This document shows positions 47,738 to 59,055 of a stretch of DNA of 64,000 nucleotides, piece after piece. The notes under the pieces are model-generated. The model was given only the letters and a program-made list of their open reading frames with translations, made no database searches and was not told the DNA's origin. Each line of letters opens with the position of its first letter. The stretch's first letter is position 1. The translations under genes and the position numbers were made by a program. The DNA comes from an uncultured Mucilaginibacter sp. (GTDB lineage: Bacteria; Bacteroidota; Bacteroidia; Sphingobacteriales; Sphingobacteriaceae): assembly GCA_903891475.1 (NCBI GenBank), contig CAITEP010000004.1, positions 1 through 64,000 on the forward strand, read 5' to 3'.

Positions 47738-49279
47738 TTAAACCCCTAATAATAATCGAGAAGGATCTTCAAGTAATTGTTTTACTCTTACTAAAAAGCT
47801 TACCGATTCGCGGCCATCAATAATCCTATGATCGTATGATAAAGCAACGTACATCATTGGCCTGATCACCACTTGACCATTAACAGCAACCGGCCGCTCA
47901 ATAATATTGTGCATACCTAAAATGGCCGATTGTGGCGAGTTGATAATTGGTGTTGAAAGCATCGACCCAAAAACACCACCATTGGTAATGGTAAAAGTTC
48001 CGCCAGTCATTTCTTCTAAAGTCAATTTGTTTTCGCGTGCTTTAACCGCTAATGCTGCAACTGCTTTTTCAATTTCGGCAAGGCTCATGCTTTCGGCATT
48101 TCGGATAACTGGCACCACTAAACCTTTTGGTGCCGAAACAGCAATTGATATATCGGCAAAGTTACTGTATACAATTTCTTCGCCTTCAATACGGGCACCA
48201 ACTGCAGGCCATTCTTTTAAGGCTTCGCAAACTGCTTTGGTAAAAAACGACATGAAGCCTAGACCAACGCCATGCTTTTCTTTAAATTTATCTTTGTATT
48301 TAGCACGTAACTCCATAATTGGTGCCATATCTACCTCATTAAAAGTAGTAAGCATGGCCGTTTCATTTTTAACGGCAACTAAGCGCTTTGCAACAGTTTT
48401 ACGAAGAGAGGACATTTTCTCTCTTCTATCTGCTCGTGCGCCGCTAAATATTGGGGTCTCAACCTTGGCTGGTTTTTCTTGTACCTTTTGGGCACCAGCA
48501 TCAGCTAATTTGCCACCTTGTGGGTTTTCGGCTATTTTATCAGCTAATAAAGCATCTTCTTTAGTTATTCGTCCAGCTACTCCGCTGCCGGCAACTGATT
48601 TTGGATCGACCCCTTTTTCGGCCAGAATTTTAGCGGCTGCAGGAGATGGTACACCTGAAGCATAGCTAGCGTCAGTCTTTGAAGTTGATTGTTCAGCAGA
48701 CACTGCAGTTTTAACTGCGCCACTACCCTCAATTGAGCAAATTACCGCTCCAATTGGTAAAACATCGCCTTCCTTAGCCAAAGTTTTTAATACCCCCGCT
48801 TTTTCGGCGGTTAGTTCAAAGGTTGCTTTGTCTGATTCTAATTCGGCAATGGCTTCATCCATAGCAACCTCTTGTCCATCTTTCTTAATCCAACGCGATA
48901 AAGTAACCTCCGTAATTGATTCGCCAACGGTTGGTACTTTTACTTGTAATGAGGTTGAAATATTTGATGCCGATTGGGTCACTTCCTTTTTTATTTCGGG
49001 TTTGCTATTATTAACAACTGGCGCGGATGGGGCAGTACTCGCATTTCCCTCCGAAATAGTTGCTACGATGGCTCCAATAGGTAAAACATCTCCTTCGTTG
49101 GCAACAGCATTCAATATTCCTTCTTTCTCGGCAGTCAATTCAAAAGTAGCTTTGTCTGATTCCAATTCGGCAATTACCTCATCCATTTTTACAGCTTCGC
49201 CGTTTTTCTTTATCCACCTCGAAAGGGTTACTTCTGTAATTGATTCGCCTACTGTTGGAACTTTTATTTCTAAACCCAT
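47738..49279 (-). CDS. odhB: 2-oxoglutarate dehydrogenase E2, dihydrolipoyl succinyltransferase with two lipoyl domains
   Basis: Two copies of [16 protein letters not shown]; catalytic [17 protein letters not shown]. Confidence 0.93.
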   Translation of the reverse strand: MGLEIKVPTVGESITEVTLSRWIKKNGEAVKMDEVIAELESDKATFELTAEKEGILNAVANEGDVLPIGAIVATISEGNASTAPSAPVVNNSKPEIKKEVTQSASNISTSLQVKVPTVGESITEVTLSRWIKKDGQEVAMDEAIAELESDKATFELTAEKAGVLKTLAKEGDVLPIGAVICSIEGSGAVKTAVSAEQSTSKTDASYASGVPSPAAAKILAEKGVDPKSVAGSGVAGRITKEDALLADKIAENPQGGKLADAGAQKVQEKPAKVETPIFSGARADRREKMSSLRKTVAKRLVAVKNETAMLTTFNEVDMAPIMELRAKYKDKFKEKHGVGLGFMSFFTKAVCEALKEWPAVGARIEGEEIVYSNFADISIAVSAPKGLVVPVIRNAESMSLAEIEKAVAALAVKARENKLTLEEMTGGTFTITNGGVFGSMLSTPIINSPQSAILGMHNIIERPVAVNGQVVIRPMMYVALSYDHRIIDGRESVSFLVRVKQLLEDPSRLLLGV

Positions 49280-49367
49280 GTTTATTTTAATTCTAATTAT
49301 TGAGTTGTGTTTAATTGTTGAAGTTTAATATTTCCTGATTAAATTATTGTCGAAAATACAACTTCAA

Positions 49368-52175
49368 TTAATGTGCTTCAATACCCGCTAGTTTTTTATC
49401 GCTTTCTTTATTTAGTAATTCTGCTTCTTTTTTCTCGGCTGGTTCAAAAGCCTTGGCAACTATATAACTTTGTTGCGCGGCATGTTGTTTTGCAAAACCT
49501 GTAGCTGTACTACTTCCTTCATGACGTGAAATTACCTGCAAATTTATCACATGGTCGTTATGGAACTTGCGGCAAATATATGGCCAAGCACCCATATTTT
49601 CAGGCTCTTCTTGCACCCAAATAAATTCGGTTGCTTTATTGTACTTTGCTTTTACCTTTAATATCTGAACAACTGGGGTAGGGTATAATTGCTCTATGCG
49701 TACTATGGCAACATCATTACGTTTATCTGCTTGTTGTTTTTCCAACAAATCATAATAAATTTTGCCTGTACATAATAATACCCTGGTAACTAAATTTACA
49801 TCTGCATATTCATCATCAATCAATTCATGAAACTTGCCAGTTGTAAACTCTTCCAACTTCGAAACACATTTAGGGCTGCGCAACAAGCTTTTTGGTGTAA
49901 AAATAACCAATGGCTTTCTGAAGTCGCGCAACATTTGCCTTCTTAGAATATGGAAAAAGTTAGCAGGAGTAGTACAATTAGCAACCTGTATATTGCTTTC
50001 GGCGCAAAGCTCCAAAAAGCGTTCAACACGTGCTGATGAATGCTCCGGACCTTGTCCCTCATAACCATGTGGTAACAACATCACCAAGCCATTACCACGC
50101 TGCCATTTTGTTTCAGCACTGGCAATATATTGGTCGACTATAATTTGCGCGCCATTAAAGAAATCACCAAATTGAGCTTCCCAAATGGTTAAAGCATTTG
50201 GGTTTGCGGAGGCATATCCATACTCAAAACCCAGCACACCATATTCGGATAGTAATGAATTAAATATGCTGAATTTGGCTACATTGCCAATCGTGTCAAG
50301 CGGTACATACTCATCTTCCGAATCAACCAAGGTTAAAACAGCATGGCGGTGAGAGAAAGTTCCCCGCTTAACATCTTCTCCGCTCAGCCTAACCGGGTAG
50401 CCATCTTTTAGTAAACTTCCATAGGCAAGTAATTCGCCCATGGCCCAATCAAATACATGGGTTTTGTTAACCATTTGGCTACGCTCTTCAAAAAGTTTTT
50501 CAATTTTTTTGAAAAATTCTTTTCCCTGAGGTAGTTGCGTTATTTTTTTGCCTATTTCTAGCAAGTCCTTTTCCTCAACATGGGTATCAACAGGTGCAAA
50601 AGCTTCACGAGGTTCGGCAATGTGTAAACCTTGCCATGCGCCTTCAAACATTTGAATAGTGTCAGTAAACTTCTCTTCAGCTTTTGATTCATCCAGTTTT
50701 TCTTGCAAATGGCCTCTGAATTCCTTCTCAACCTCTTGCGCATAGGCTAAATCGATGCTTCCTTCGGTAATTAACTTTTCCTTGTATATTTCAAGCGGAT
50801 TAGGGTGTGCTTCAATAGCCTTATAAAGTACTGGTTGGGTAAATTTAGGTTCATCGGCTTCATTATGTCCATATCGGCGGTAGCATAAAATATCTATAAA
50901 AACATCCTCATGAAAAACCTGACGATATTCCATAGCTAAATTTACCACATAGGCCAAAGCCTCTACATCATCGCCATTAACGTGAAAAACAGGTGATAAT
51001 ACAGTCTTTGCCACGTCAGTACAATACGTACTAGAACGGGCATCCTTGTAATTGGTGGTAAAGCCAATTTGGTTGTTTATAACGATGTGGATGGTGCCGC
51101 CAGTGCTATAGCCATCCAACTTTTCCATTTGCAATACCTCATAAACAATACCCTGACCAGCTATGGAAGCATCGCCATGTATCAATATTGGGGCTATTTT
51201 TGAATGGTCGCCATCGTACTTAAAGTCGATTTTTGAACGGGTAATGCCTTCGACCACCGGGTCTACCGCTTCCAAGTGCGAAGGGTTAGGGCATAAGCTA
51301 AGGTGAATACCCTTGCCAGTTGGACTAACCACATCTGTTGAATAACCAAGATGGTATTTTACGTCGCCGCTAATTGGCGAATCTTCATCAAAATTTTTAC
51401 CTTGAAATTCCGAAAAAACCTCCTTATAAGGTTTTTCCATAATATTGGTAAGCACATTTAAGCGGCCTCTATGTGCCATACCTATGGTAAACTCTTCAAT
51501 CCCAAATTCGGAGCCCTTTTGAATAACCGAATCAAGCGCCGGGATTAATGCTTCGGCACCTTCCAGCGAAAACCTTTTTTGACCTAAAAATTTAGTGCCC
51601 AAAAAATTTTCAAATACTACCGCGTCATTCAGTTTTTTTAGAAGTAGTTTTTTCTCCTCAACGCTAAACGCTGGGGTATTGCGCTTAGTTTCCATCCTAT
51701 CTTCAAACCATTTTATTTTTATTGGGTTGCGGATATACATGTATTCGGCACCTATCGACTGGCAGTAAGTTTCCTCCAATAAATCTCTGATGTCTCTTAA
51801 TTTGGCAGGCCCTATGCCTACCTCAACTCCAGCGTTAAAAACAGTATCTAAATCGGCTTCTGATAAGCCAAATGTTTCAAGCTCTTTGCCTGGGAAATAT
51901 TTGCGACGTTCGCGAACGGGATTAGTTTTGGTAAATAAATGGCCACGTGTACGGTAGCCACTAATCATGTTTAAAACATTAATTTCTTTCAAAAAATGCT
52001 CATCTTTTGCCGGGTTACTCGCAACAGGCGTTGTTGATGAACTTTTTCCGAAATCAAAACCTTCAAAAAATTTCTGCCAGCCAAAGTCAACTGCTTCAGG
52101 GTCATTTTTATAAGTTTCGTATAACGAAGTTATGTAGGCAGCGTTTGCGCTGTTAATATAATTGAGACGATCCAT
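49368..52175 (-). CDS. sucA: 2-oxoglutarate dehydrogenase E1
   Basis: GMAHRGRLNVL, HGDASIAGQGIVYE, RRYGHNEADEP, LLPHGYEGQGPEHSSAR. Confidence 0.95.
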   Translation of the reverse strand: MDRLNYINSANAAYITSLYETYKNDPEAVDFGWQKFFEGFDFGKSSSTTPVASNPAKDEHFLKEINVLNMISGYRTRGHLFTKTNPVRERRKYFPGKELETFGLSEADLDTVFNAGVEVGIGPAKLRDIRDLLEETYCQSIGAEYMYIRNPIKIKWFEDRMETKRNTPAFSVEEKKLLLKKLNDAVVFENFLGTKFLGQKRFSLEGAEALIPALDSVIQKGSEFGIEEFTIGMAHRGRLNVLTNIMEKPYKEVFSEFQGKNFDEDSPISGDVKYHLGYSTDVVSPTGKGIHLSLCPNPSHLEAVDPVVEGITRSKIDFKYDGDHSKIAPILIHGDASIAGQGIVYEVLQMEKLDGYSTGGTIHIVINNQIGFTTNYKDARSSTYCTDVAKTVLSPVFHVNGDDVEALAYVVNLAMEYRQVFHEDVFIDILCYRRYGHNEADEPKFTQPVLYKAIEAHPNPLEIYKEKLITEGSIDLAYAQEVEKEFRGHLQEKLDESKAEEKFTDTIQMFEGAWQGLHIAEPREAFAPVDTHVEEKDLLEIGKKITQLPQGKEFFKKIEKLFEERSQMVNKTHVFDWAMGELLAYGSLLKDGYPVRLSGEDVKRGTFSHRHAVLTLVDSEDEYVPLDTIGNVAKFSIFNSLLSEYGVLGFEYGYASANPNALTIWEAQFGDFFNGAQIIVDQYIASAETKWQRGNGLVMLLPHGYEGQGPEHSSARVERFLELCAESNIQVANCTTPANFFHILRRQMLRDFRKPLVIFTPKSLLRSPKCVSKLEEFTTGKFHELIDDEYADVNLVTRVLLCTGKIYYDLLEKQQADKRNDVAIVRIEQLYPTPVVQILKVKAKYNKATEFIWVQEEPENMGAWPYICRKFHNDHVINLQVISRHEGSSTATGFAKQHAAQQSYIVAKAFEPAEKKEAELLNKESDKKLAGIEAH

Positions 52176-52402
52176 AAAAACCAATCTTTTAAAACTTTAC
52201 AAAAGTAAACATATAGGATTATATACCTTATAAAATAATTTATAAATGTTATTTAACAAAAATTAAGTCGCATTATTATTTTAGGTATATGTTATCGCAC
52301 ATAATATTACGGCAAATTAAAATATAATTTAGGTATTTGCGGCAATACTTTTTGATTTGTAATATGGATTTTACTAGAATGTAGTCTTTAATTGGCTGTT
52401 GA

Positions 52403-53680
52403 TTAACCGCTTACAACACTGCTTTTATTTTCGGCTGATTTTGTTGGTGCCGACGCGATTTGATATTTGCTTGCTCCAGCGTTATTAACGCCAGCTATAA
52501 AAGCCCAATTACCCCAATTACTTGCCGGAGAATAATCAATTAATTTTTCTTCAAAATAGGTAGCGCCTTTTTTCCAGTCAACTTTTAAAGTGTTTATTAG
52601 ATAGTTGGCAACAATTTGGCGGTTGCTATTGGTTATAAAGCCGGTTGTATTTAATTCGCTCATAATGGCGTCAATATAACCCAACCCGGTAGCACCTATT
52701 TTCCAATTTTCAAATGCCAAGTCTTCATTAATATTTTCTGCTTTTAGGTCGGCAATATCAGTTGTAGCTATAAATTGCTGACCATGTTTTTTAAACATAA
52801 ACCTAAAGTAATCGCGCCAAAGCAAATCAAGTATTAATTGCTGCTGAGCTGGGCTTAGTTGTTCAGGGTTGCTATTCATAACTTCCCAATAAACATGCCT
52901 TAGTGAGATGCAACCAAGTGCTATCCATGGCGATAACTTAGATGAAATACTTACTTTACTACCATTACGAACCGTTTTAGAAATAGTTTGCTTACTTTCG
53001 GTCAAATAGCTTTCCAGTTGTAACAATGCCGAATCTTCACCCCCTTTAAAAACAGACAGATAACCATCGGGTTTATTAACGGTTAAATCAAAACCTAAAT
53101 CATTTAAATCAGGTATCTCTCCTGCATTTTTAATTACCGGCGTCTTAATATGATCGGGAGTTGGCAGGCATGGCCTTACGGTACTTTCGCGTTCTATCTT
53201 TTTTTTAAAGGTTACAAAACTATCAGGAATATCTTTTATCGGGAAAGGTAAATCTTCTTTATGGTATAAGGTATGCCCAATAAAATGTTTTAGGTTGAGC
53301 TTTAATTTCCACAATGCAGCTTCTGCTTTTTCGGAGATTTGGGTTTCTTCATGCGCCACTTCGCGATGATGATAAACCTCACAAACTTGATATTCGTCCG
53401 CTAATTGGGGTAATAGCACCGTTGGATCGCCTATTTTAACTATTAAATCTGCTCCTTTTTCCTTCAAATTTTTGCGCAACACCCGTACCGATTCAATTAA
53501 AAATTGAGCACGTAATATTCCTGTTTTGGGGTTATTAAACTGGTTTTTGGTAAAATAGTACGGGTCGAAACAGTATACTGGCAATACCTTATCGGCCTTT
53601 TTAATGGCTTCTAAAAGTATTTCATTATCATGAATGCGTAAATCATTCCTAAACCAAACCAATATTATTTTTTCGCCCAT
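52403..53680 (-). CDS. Photolyase/cryptochrome, DASH-like
   Basis: VWFRNDLRIHDNE, VYCFDPYYF, SPWIALGCIS, NSNRQIVANYLINTLKVDWKKGATYFEEKLIDY. Confidence 0.87.
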   Translation of the reverse strand: MGEKIILVWFRNDLRIHDNEILLEAIKKADKVLPVYCFDPYYFTKNQFNNPKTGILRAQFLIESVRVLRKNLKEKGADLIVKIGDPTVLLPQLADEYQVCEVYHHREVAHEETQISEKAEAALWKLKLNLKHFIGHTLYHKEDLPFPIKDIPDSFVTFKKKIERESTVRPCLPTPDHIKTPVIKNAGEIPDLNDLGFDLTVNKPDGYLSVFKGGEDSALLQLESYLTESKQTISKTVRNGSKVSISSKLSPWIALGCISLRHVYWEVMNSNPEQLSPAQQQLILDLLWRDYFRFMFKKHGQQFIATTDIADLKAENINEDLAFENWKIGATGLGYIDAIMSELNTTGFITNSNRQIVANYLINTLKVDWKKGATYFEEKLIDYSPASNWGNWAFIAGVNNAGASKYQIASAPTKSAENKSSVVSG

Positions 53681-54069
53681 TTAAGCAAAACTTAATTTTA
53701 GAATAAAGATGTACAAAATTGTAATTAATTTAACGATATTTGTGCCAAATTGTATTATTTTACAGGCTGTCAACATAAATATATTGAAAAAGCTAATTAA
53801 AGTTACCTTGAGGGCTAATCCGTTAACTATTAAAAAACAAATAAATAAAATAAATAAACAAAACAGGCAAACTCATTAAAAAAAGTAGGTATAGGTGGTT
53901 CGAGGTCAAATTTTACACCACTTGCGTGGGGTGTAGTTTGAAGAACATTAAAGCATTTTTTAAAAGCAATTTATTGCACAGCTATGCGTTAATTATAGCG
54001 CAGGAATGACATTTGAGTATTGTATATCTTCTACCTTTACACCATTAATCCATTAAAAATAAAATTGTT

Positions 54070-54723
54070 ATGGCAACTATTGATAGCATACAAACCGCAT
54101 ACATTGATTTTGTTTTAACCGAAGGAAAGCAACCTAACTCAGTTTATATTTTCGCTAAACAAAATGATATAACAGAAGATGAGTTTTATACCCTTTTTGG
54201 GTCGTTTGACGCGCTAGAACAAAGTATTTGGACTGGTTTTGCAACAAAAACAATTGAAGAAATAAAAGCCCAAGAAGTTTGGAGTCAATACAATACCAGA
54301 GAAAAAGGACTTTCCTTTTTTTATAGCTTTTTTGAATTGTTAAAAGGAAGCAGAAGCTTTGCTACCTATAGTTTAAAAAGCCATCCTAAAGGTTTTACTA
54401 CGCCAAAGGTATTAACCGGATTAAAATCAAATTTTGAAACTTTTTTTGAAGGTTTGATTTATGAAGGCATTGAATCGAATGAAATATCAGACCGTAAATT
54501 TTTTACCGAGCGTTATAAAGACGCCTTATGGATTCAGTTTGTTTTTGTTTTGAATTTTTGGATGAACGATTTATCGGCTGGTTTCGAGAAAACCGACGAA
54601 GCCATTGAAAAAGGTGTAAATGTTACCTTCGATCTTTTCCAACGCTCTCCAATTGATAATTTGCTGGAATACGGAAAGTTTTTAGCCAAAAACAGCGGAA
54701 TTAAAGAAAAAATGGGGCTGTAA
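54070..54723 (+). CDS. TetR-like protein
   Basis: Short HTH-like N-terminus NSVYIFAKQNDITEDEFYTLFGSFDALEQSIW and helical C-terminal domain; upstream of ABC1 kinase. Confidence 0.65.
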   Translation: MATIDSIQTAYIDFVLTEGKQPNSVYIFAKQNDITEDEFYTLFGSFDALEQSIWTGFATKTIEEIKAQEVWSQYNTREKGLSFFYSFFELLKGSRSFATYSLKSHPKGFTTPKVLTGLKSNFETFFEGLIYEGIESNEISDRKFFTERYKDALWIQFVFVLNFWMNDLSAGFEKTDEAIEKGVNVTFDLFQRSPIDNLLEYGKFLAKNSGIKEKMGL

Positions 54724-54808
54724 GCCATCATTAACTTCTTTTCTTAATTCCATATTTAAAGGTACTACCTAATTATTTTAGGTAACCTCTATCATTAAAA
54801 ATAAAAAA

Positions 54809-56146
54809 ATGACAAACGATTCTCCTAAAGAACAAAATAGCATACCAACTACCAAAGTTCAACGTTCTGCTAAATTTGTTACTACTGGTATTAAAATTGG
54901 TGGCAATTATGTAAAGCATTATTCAAAAAAGCTATTTAACCCGCAAATGGATAAATCTGAGTTGAATGAGGACAATGCCGCAGACATATATGAGTCATTG
55001 AGCGAGCTAAAAGGTAGTGCGCTAAAAGTTGCCCAAATGCTTAGCATGGACAAGAATTTATTGCCACAAGCTTATACCGATAAGTTCTCGCAATCGCAAT
55101 ATAATGCGCCACCACTTTCAGGGCCGCTAATTGTGCAAACTTTTAAAAAATATTTTGGTAAAACACCCGACCAGATTTATGATAAATTTAACGTAAAGTC
55201 ATCAAACGCGGCGTCAATAGGGCAAGTTCACCAAGCTGAATTAAATGGGAAGAAATTAGCTGTTAAAATTCAGTATCCGGGCGTTGGCGATTCTATATCA
55301 TCCGACCTTAAACTGGTTAAACCATTTGCCTTCAGGATGCTGGGCATGAGCGAAAAAGAGCTTGATGTTTACATGAGGGAAGTGGAAGAAAGGCTATTGG
55401 AAGAAACGGATTATGAATTGGAAGTACGCCGATCCATCGAGTTTTCGAATGCTTGCGCGAATTTAAATAATGTAGTTTTTCCCAAATACTACCCAGAACT
55501 TTCAAGTAAGCGAATTATTACCATGGATTGGTTGGAAGGACAGCACTTGCGTGAATTTTTGAGCACCAACCCTTCGCAGGAATTACGAAATTTGATAGGC
55601 CAAGCACTGTGGGATTTTTACAACTTTCAACAACATGAATTAAGGGCAGTACATGCCGACCCGCATCCAGGTAATTTTATGATTACCCCCGATGGTAAAT
55701 TAGGTGTGATTGATTTTGGATGCATTAAAGAAATGCCTGCCGACTTTTATTATCCCTTCTTTTCATTAACCTCGACCAATTTATTTGAAAACCGGAATGA
55801 AACCTTAAAGGCGTTTAAGCAATTGGATATGATACATGAAAACGATACGCCTCAACAAATTGAGTTTTATTTTGGCATGTATAAACAAATGATTAGCCTG
55901 TTTGCCAAGCCTTATATTAACAATAAGTTCGACTTTAGCGAGGCTTCTTTTTTTGAAGAATTATACGGCTTTGGTGAAAAAGTTGCCAAAATGCCTGAAT
56001 TTAAACAAGCACGTGGGGTAAAGCATTTTATTTACGTAAACAGAACTAATTTTGGCCTTTACAATATTTTGCATGAACTTAAAGCAGAGGTAAACACGCA
56101 TACCTATAAGCCGCATGTTTTACAAGAGTTTGTTGAAGCAGACTAA
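54809..56146 (+). CDS. ABC1/AarF/UbiB-family atypical kinase
   Basis: LKGSALKVAQMLSMD, AASIGQVHQAEL, AVKIQYPGV, VHADPHPGNFMI, VIDFGCIKEM. Confidence 0.9.
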   Translation: MTNDSPKEQNSIPTTKVQRSAKFVTTGIKIGGNYVKHYSKKLFNPQMDKSELNEDNAADIYESLSELKGSALKVAQMLSMDKNLLPQAYTDKFSQSQYNAPPLSGPLIVQTFKKYFGKTPDQIYDKFNVKSSNAASIGQVHQAELNGKKLAVKIQYPGVGDSISSDLKLVKPFAFRMLGMSEKELDVYMREVEERLLEETDYELEVRRSIEFSNACANLNNVVFPKYYPELSSKRIITMDWLEGQHLREFLSTNPSQELRNLIGQALWDFYNFQQHELRAVHADPHPGNFMITPDGKLGVIDFGCIKEMPADFYYPFFSLTSTNLFENRNETLKAFKQLDMIHENDTPQQIEFYFGMYKQMISLFAKPYINNKFDFSEASFFEELYGFGEKVAKMPEFKQARGVKHFIYVNRTNFGLYNILHELKAEVNTHTYKPHVLQEFVEAD

Positions 56147-56185
56147 ATTTTGGTAACTTGCCTGCGTTTCCTTACACTAAAAAGC

Positions 56186-57115
56186 ATGAAAAAAATATTC
56201 ATCTGTTTTTTATTATTCCTTTTTGTCACTCCAAAACTTTTTGCGCAGCAAATTAGGCGTTTTAACCCTGATACCATTATGACTGTGGTAATTGATTCGG
56301 CAGTAAACATTCATTCGCATAGATTAAATGCTCAGGATTTTATAGATGCTGTGGTTGCCGATACCAGTTTTTATAAGGCTTTTTACAACATGAAAAAATA
56401 TGCCTTTATAGCTGAAAACAGGATTTTTACCTATGATAAAAAGAACAAGGTTGATGGCAAAATTTACCGTAAACTAAAACATAGCAATGTAGCCGGCGCG
56501 CATAAAATTGAATACATAGCAAAACGCGACAGCGGTACGCTTTATAAATCAAATGGAAAGTATCAGCTTTACACCGTTGAGATGTTTGATTATATTTTTA
56601 TGAATGCCTATAATTCCGATTTTGTGAAGGAACCATCTTTACCAGGCTCGGGAGGAAAGAATGAAAGCTATAAAGACAAATTAAAAACCTTGATTTTTGC
56701 ACCAGGAACCAGGGTAAAAGGCATACCTTTTATCAGCAGTAAAACTGAAATTTTCTCTCGAGATTTACGTGAATATTACTTTTATAAATTTTCGAGGGGA
56801 ACTTACCTTGATAGCATTCCCGTTTATATATTTAAAGTAGTCTGTAAGCCAAGCACTTCCGATGGAGATACGATGATTAAAGAAATGACCACCATTTTTG
56901 ATATACGTAACTTTCAAATTTTGGGCCGGTATGTTGATATGAAGTATAGCAATATTTTTTTCAGCTTTAATGTGCAGATGAATATTGAACTTGCAAAGTT
57001 TAATGATGAGTTATTACCTGTTAAAATTACTTATCAGGGCAACTGGGATGTGCCATTTCATAAAGTTGAACGAGCAAGTTTTTTAATTGTACACAAGGAT
57101 TATAAGAAGGAATAA
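56186..57115 (+). CDS. Secreted protein of unknown function
   Basis: Signal peptide MKKIFICFLLFLFVTPKLFAQ; internal ATG preferred. Confidence 0.55.
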   Translation: MKKIFICFLLFLFVTPKLFAQQIRRFNPDTIMTVVIDSAVNIHSHRLNAQDFIDAVVADTSFYKAFYNMKKYAFIAENRIFTYDKKNKVDGKIYRKLKHSNVAGAHKIEYIAKRDSGTLYKSNGKYQLYTVEMFDYIFMNAYNSDFVKEPSLPGSGGKNESYKDKLKTLIFAPGTRVKGIPFISSKTEIFSRDLREYYFYKFSRGTYLDSIPVYIFKVVCKPSTSDGDTMIKEMTTIFDIRNFQILGRYVDMKYSNIFFSFNVQMNIELAKFNDELLPVKITYQGNWDVPFHKVERASFLIVHKDYKKE

Positions 57116-57161
57116 AAAAAGCTTTTAGTAATGGCTTGCGATCCATTACTAAAAGCTTTTT
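57115..57161. terminator. Bidirectional terminator
   Basis: AAAAAGCTTTTAGTAATGG ... CCATTACTAAAAGCTTTTT. Confidence 0.8.
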
Positions 57162-57178
57162 CAAGATGAACTTAGTAC

Positions 57179-58879
57179 TTATTTCAATACTTCGCTTATA
57201 GTTTTACCTATATTACCATTAGGAGCCTGTATGTGTAGCAAAGCCGCGATGGTAGGTGCTATATCAGTCATATGTGTTTCACGGTTCAGTTGTCCGTGTT
57301 GAATGCCCCAGCCCATAAATATTAATGGAATATGCGTATCATAAGGATTCCAAGTGCCGTGGGTTGTACCTGTTGGGCCACCATCTGCCGAACCATGGCC
57401 GGTGAAATAGCCTGGCTTTAAAATAATTTGTACTTCGCCACTATTGGCTATGTTATAGCCATTTACTATTCTTTTTCTTAATTCTTCGGGGATAGACGCA
57501 GTTTCGGCTTTTTTCATATCAACAGCAAAAGCAATCGCAGGTTGTGTTTGTAAATAAGCAATACAATCATTTTTAACATCGTCCATATTCAGATGTAAAT
57601 AATTTGTAATAGAATGGTTAAAATTTACCTGATAATCGTTTAGGCTCAACACTAAACCATCTATCTTATATTTATCCAACAAAAGCTTGTTCAAATCTTT
57701 CAAAACCGCACCATCATCCCAAACACCTGCCGGAATTTTATGGTCGTTTAAAAAAGCGGTATTATGAGCCGCACCATGGTCGGCACTTAAAAATATAGTG
57801 TAGTTTCCTTTACCTACTTTTGCGTCCAAATAAACTAAAAAGTTTGCCAACTCACGGTCAAGCCTTAGGTAAGTGTCTTCAATTTCAACAGCGTTCACTC
57901 CAAATTGGTGGCCAATATAATCAGGGGTTGATAAACTAACTGCTAAAAAATCGGTAACAGCATGTTGTCCTAAATTTTCTCCGTTAATAGCGGCAATAGC
58001 TAAATCAAGGGTAAGGGTATTGCCATAAGGGGTTGCCCTGATAATGCCCAGGTTACCTTTATATAATGCAGATGTTTTAACGGGCAAGGTAGGAGCATCG
58101 GTTCCTTTAAATTTGCCTTCATATCTACTGCTATCAGGCGTGCTTTGCAAATAGGTATTTATCGGATACAATGAATTCCAATCAAGCTTCAGATAGCTTT
58201 CGGCAAGTTTTTGGTCGTTAAAGTCTTTTATCCATTGCGGCAAATCGTTCATGTAATATGTGCTCGTAATCCAGTTCCCGGTTTTATCATCAAACCAATA
58301 AGCCGCATCGGCAGTATGCCCGGCTGGTAAAATCCCACCTCGGTCTTTTATGGCTATCCCAATTACTTTTGATCGGAAATTAGTAGCCAGTTTTAACTCA
58401 TCGGTCACGGTGGTGGTTAATAAGTTACGTGGCGACATTTGTCCGGCTTTAGATGTGCTGCCGACCGTTTGAACGGTTGTGTCTTGTGTGCAATACATAC
58501 TTTTACCAGTAGCTTGCACTATCCAATCGTTGCCTGCAATACCAGTTATAGCCGGTACCGACCCGGTATAAATACCAGTATGCCCGGCAGCTGTAACGGT
58601 TGGTATATAATCAATTTGGGTGTTTTCGCAGCTAAAACCTTCGTTCAAAAGGCGTTTAAAGCCATTTGTTTGGTAGCGGTTATAATAGCGGTAAAGATAA
58701 TCCCAGCGCATTTGATCAACCACTAAACCTATCACAAGCTTAGGGCGTGGCAGCTCAGCAGATGGTGTTTGAATTTGAGCTGCAGCACCAGAAGCAACTG
58801 GTTTGTTTACTTTTGTTTGAGCCGATGCCCAAGCAAAAGTAATTGCTAATATTAACGTTAACAGGTTTTTAATGTTCAT
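57179..58879 (-). CDS. PafA-like alkaline phosphatase/phosphodiesterase
   Basis: LVIGLVVDQMRWDYLYRYY, VTAAGHTGIYTGSVPAITGIAGNDW, SADHGAAHN, HGTWNPYDTHIPLIFMG. Confidence 0.88.
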   Translation of the reverse strand: MNIKNLLTLILAITFAWASAQTKVNKPVASGAAAQIQTPSAELPRPKLVIGLVVDQMRWDYLYRYYNRYQTNGFKRLLNEGFSCENTQIDYIPTVTAAGHTGIYTGSVPAITGIAGNDWIVQATGKSMYCTQDTTVQTVGSTSKAGQMSPRNLLTTTVTDELKLATNFRSKVIGIAIKDRGGILPAGHTADAAYWFDDKTGNWITSTYYMNDLPQWIKDFNDQKLAESYLKLDWNSLYPINTYLQSTPDSSRYEGKFKGTDAPTLPVKTSALYKGNLGIIRATPYGNTLTLDLAIAAINGENLGQHAVTDFLAVSLSTPDYIGHQFGVNAVEIEDTYLRLDRELANFLVYLDAKVGKGNYTIFLSADHGAAHNTAFLNDHKIPAGVWDDGAVLKDLNKLLLDKYKIDGLVLSLNDYQVNFNHSITNYLHLNMDDVKNDCIAYLQTQPAIAFAVDMKKAETASIPEELRKRIVNGYNIANSGEVQIILKPGYFTGHGSADGGPTGTTHGTWNPYDTHIPLIFMGWGIQHGQLNRETHMTDIAPTIAALLHIQAPNGNIGKTISEVLK

Positions 58880-59055
58880 CCTAAACTTTTTTTAAGTTCA
58901 GCAAATATCAGCAATGTAATTAAAATACAATGTGATTTTTAGGTTAATATTTCCTTAACAAAATATTAATCTTCCTCGTTTTGAACCATTGATAGGTAAA
59001 ATATCAAATTCTAAATGAATAGGTAGTGCAGCAAATTAGGTATATCAGCAGACAA

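Noticed and set aside
47907-48665. Plus-strand 252-aa ORF opposite odhB (also 48828-49328)
   Set aside because: Antisense shadow ORFs of a conserved gene, with no recognisable domain.
53880-53940. tRNA-like GGTTCGAGGTC and ACACCAC..GTGGGGTGT hairpin
   Set aside because: No acceptor, D or anticodon arms upstream; only a short T-arm-like match and small stem.
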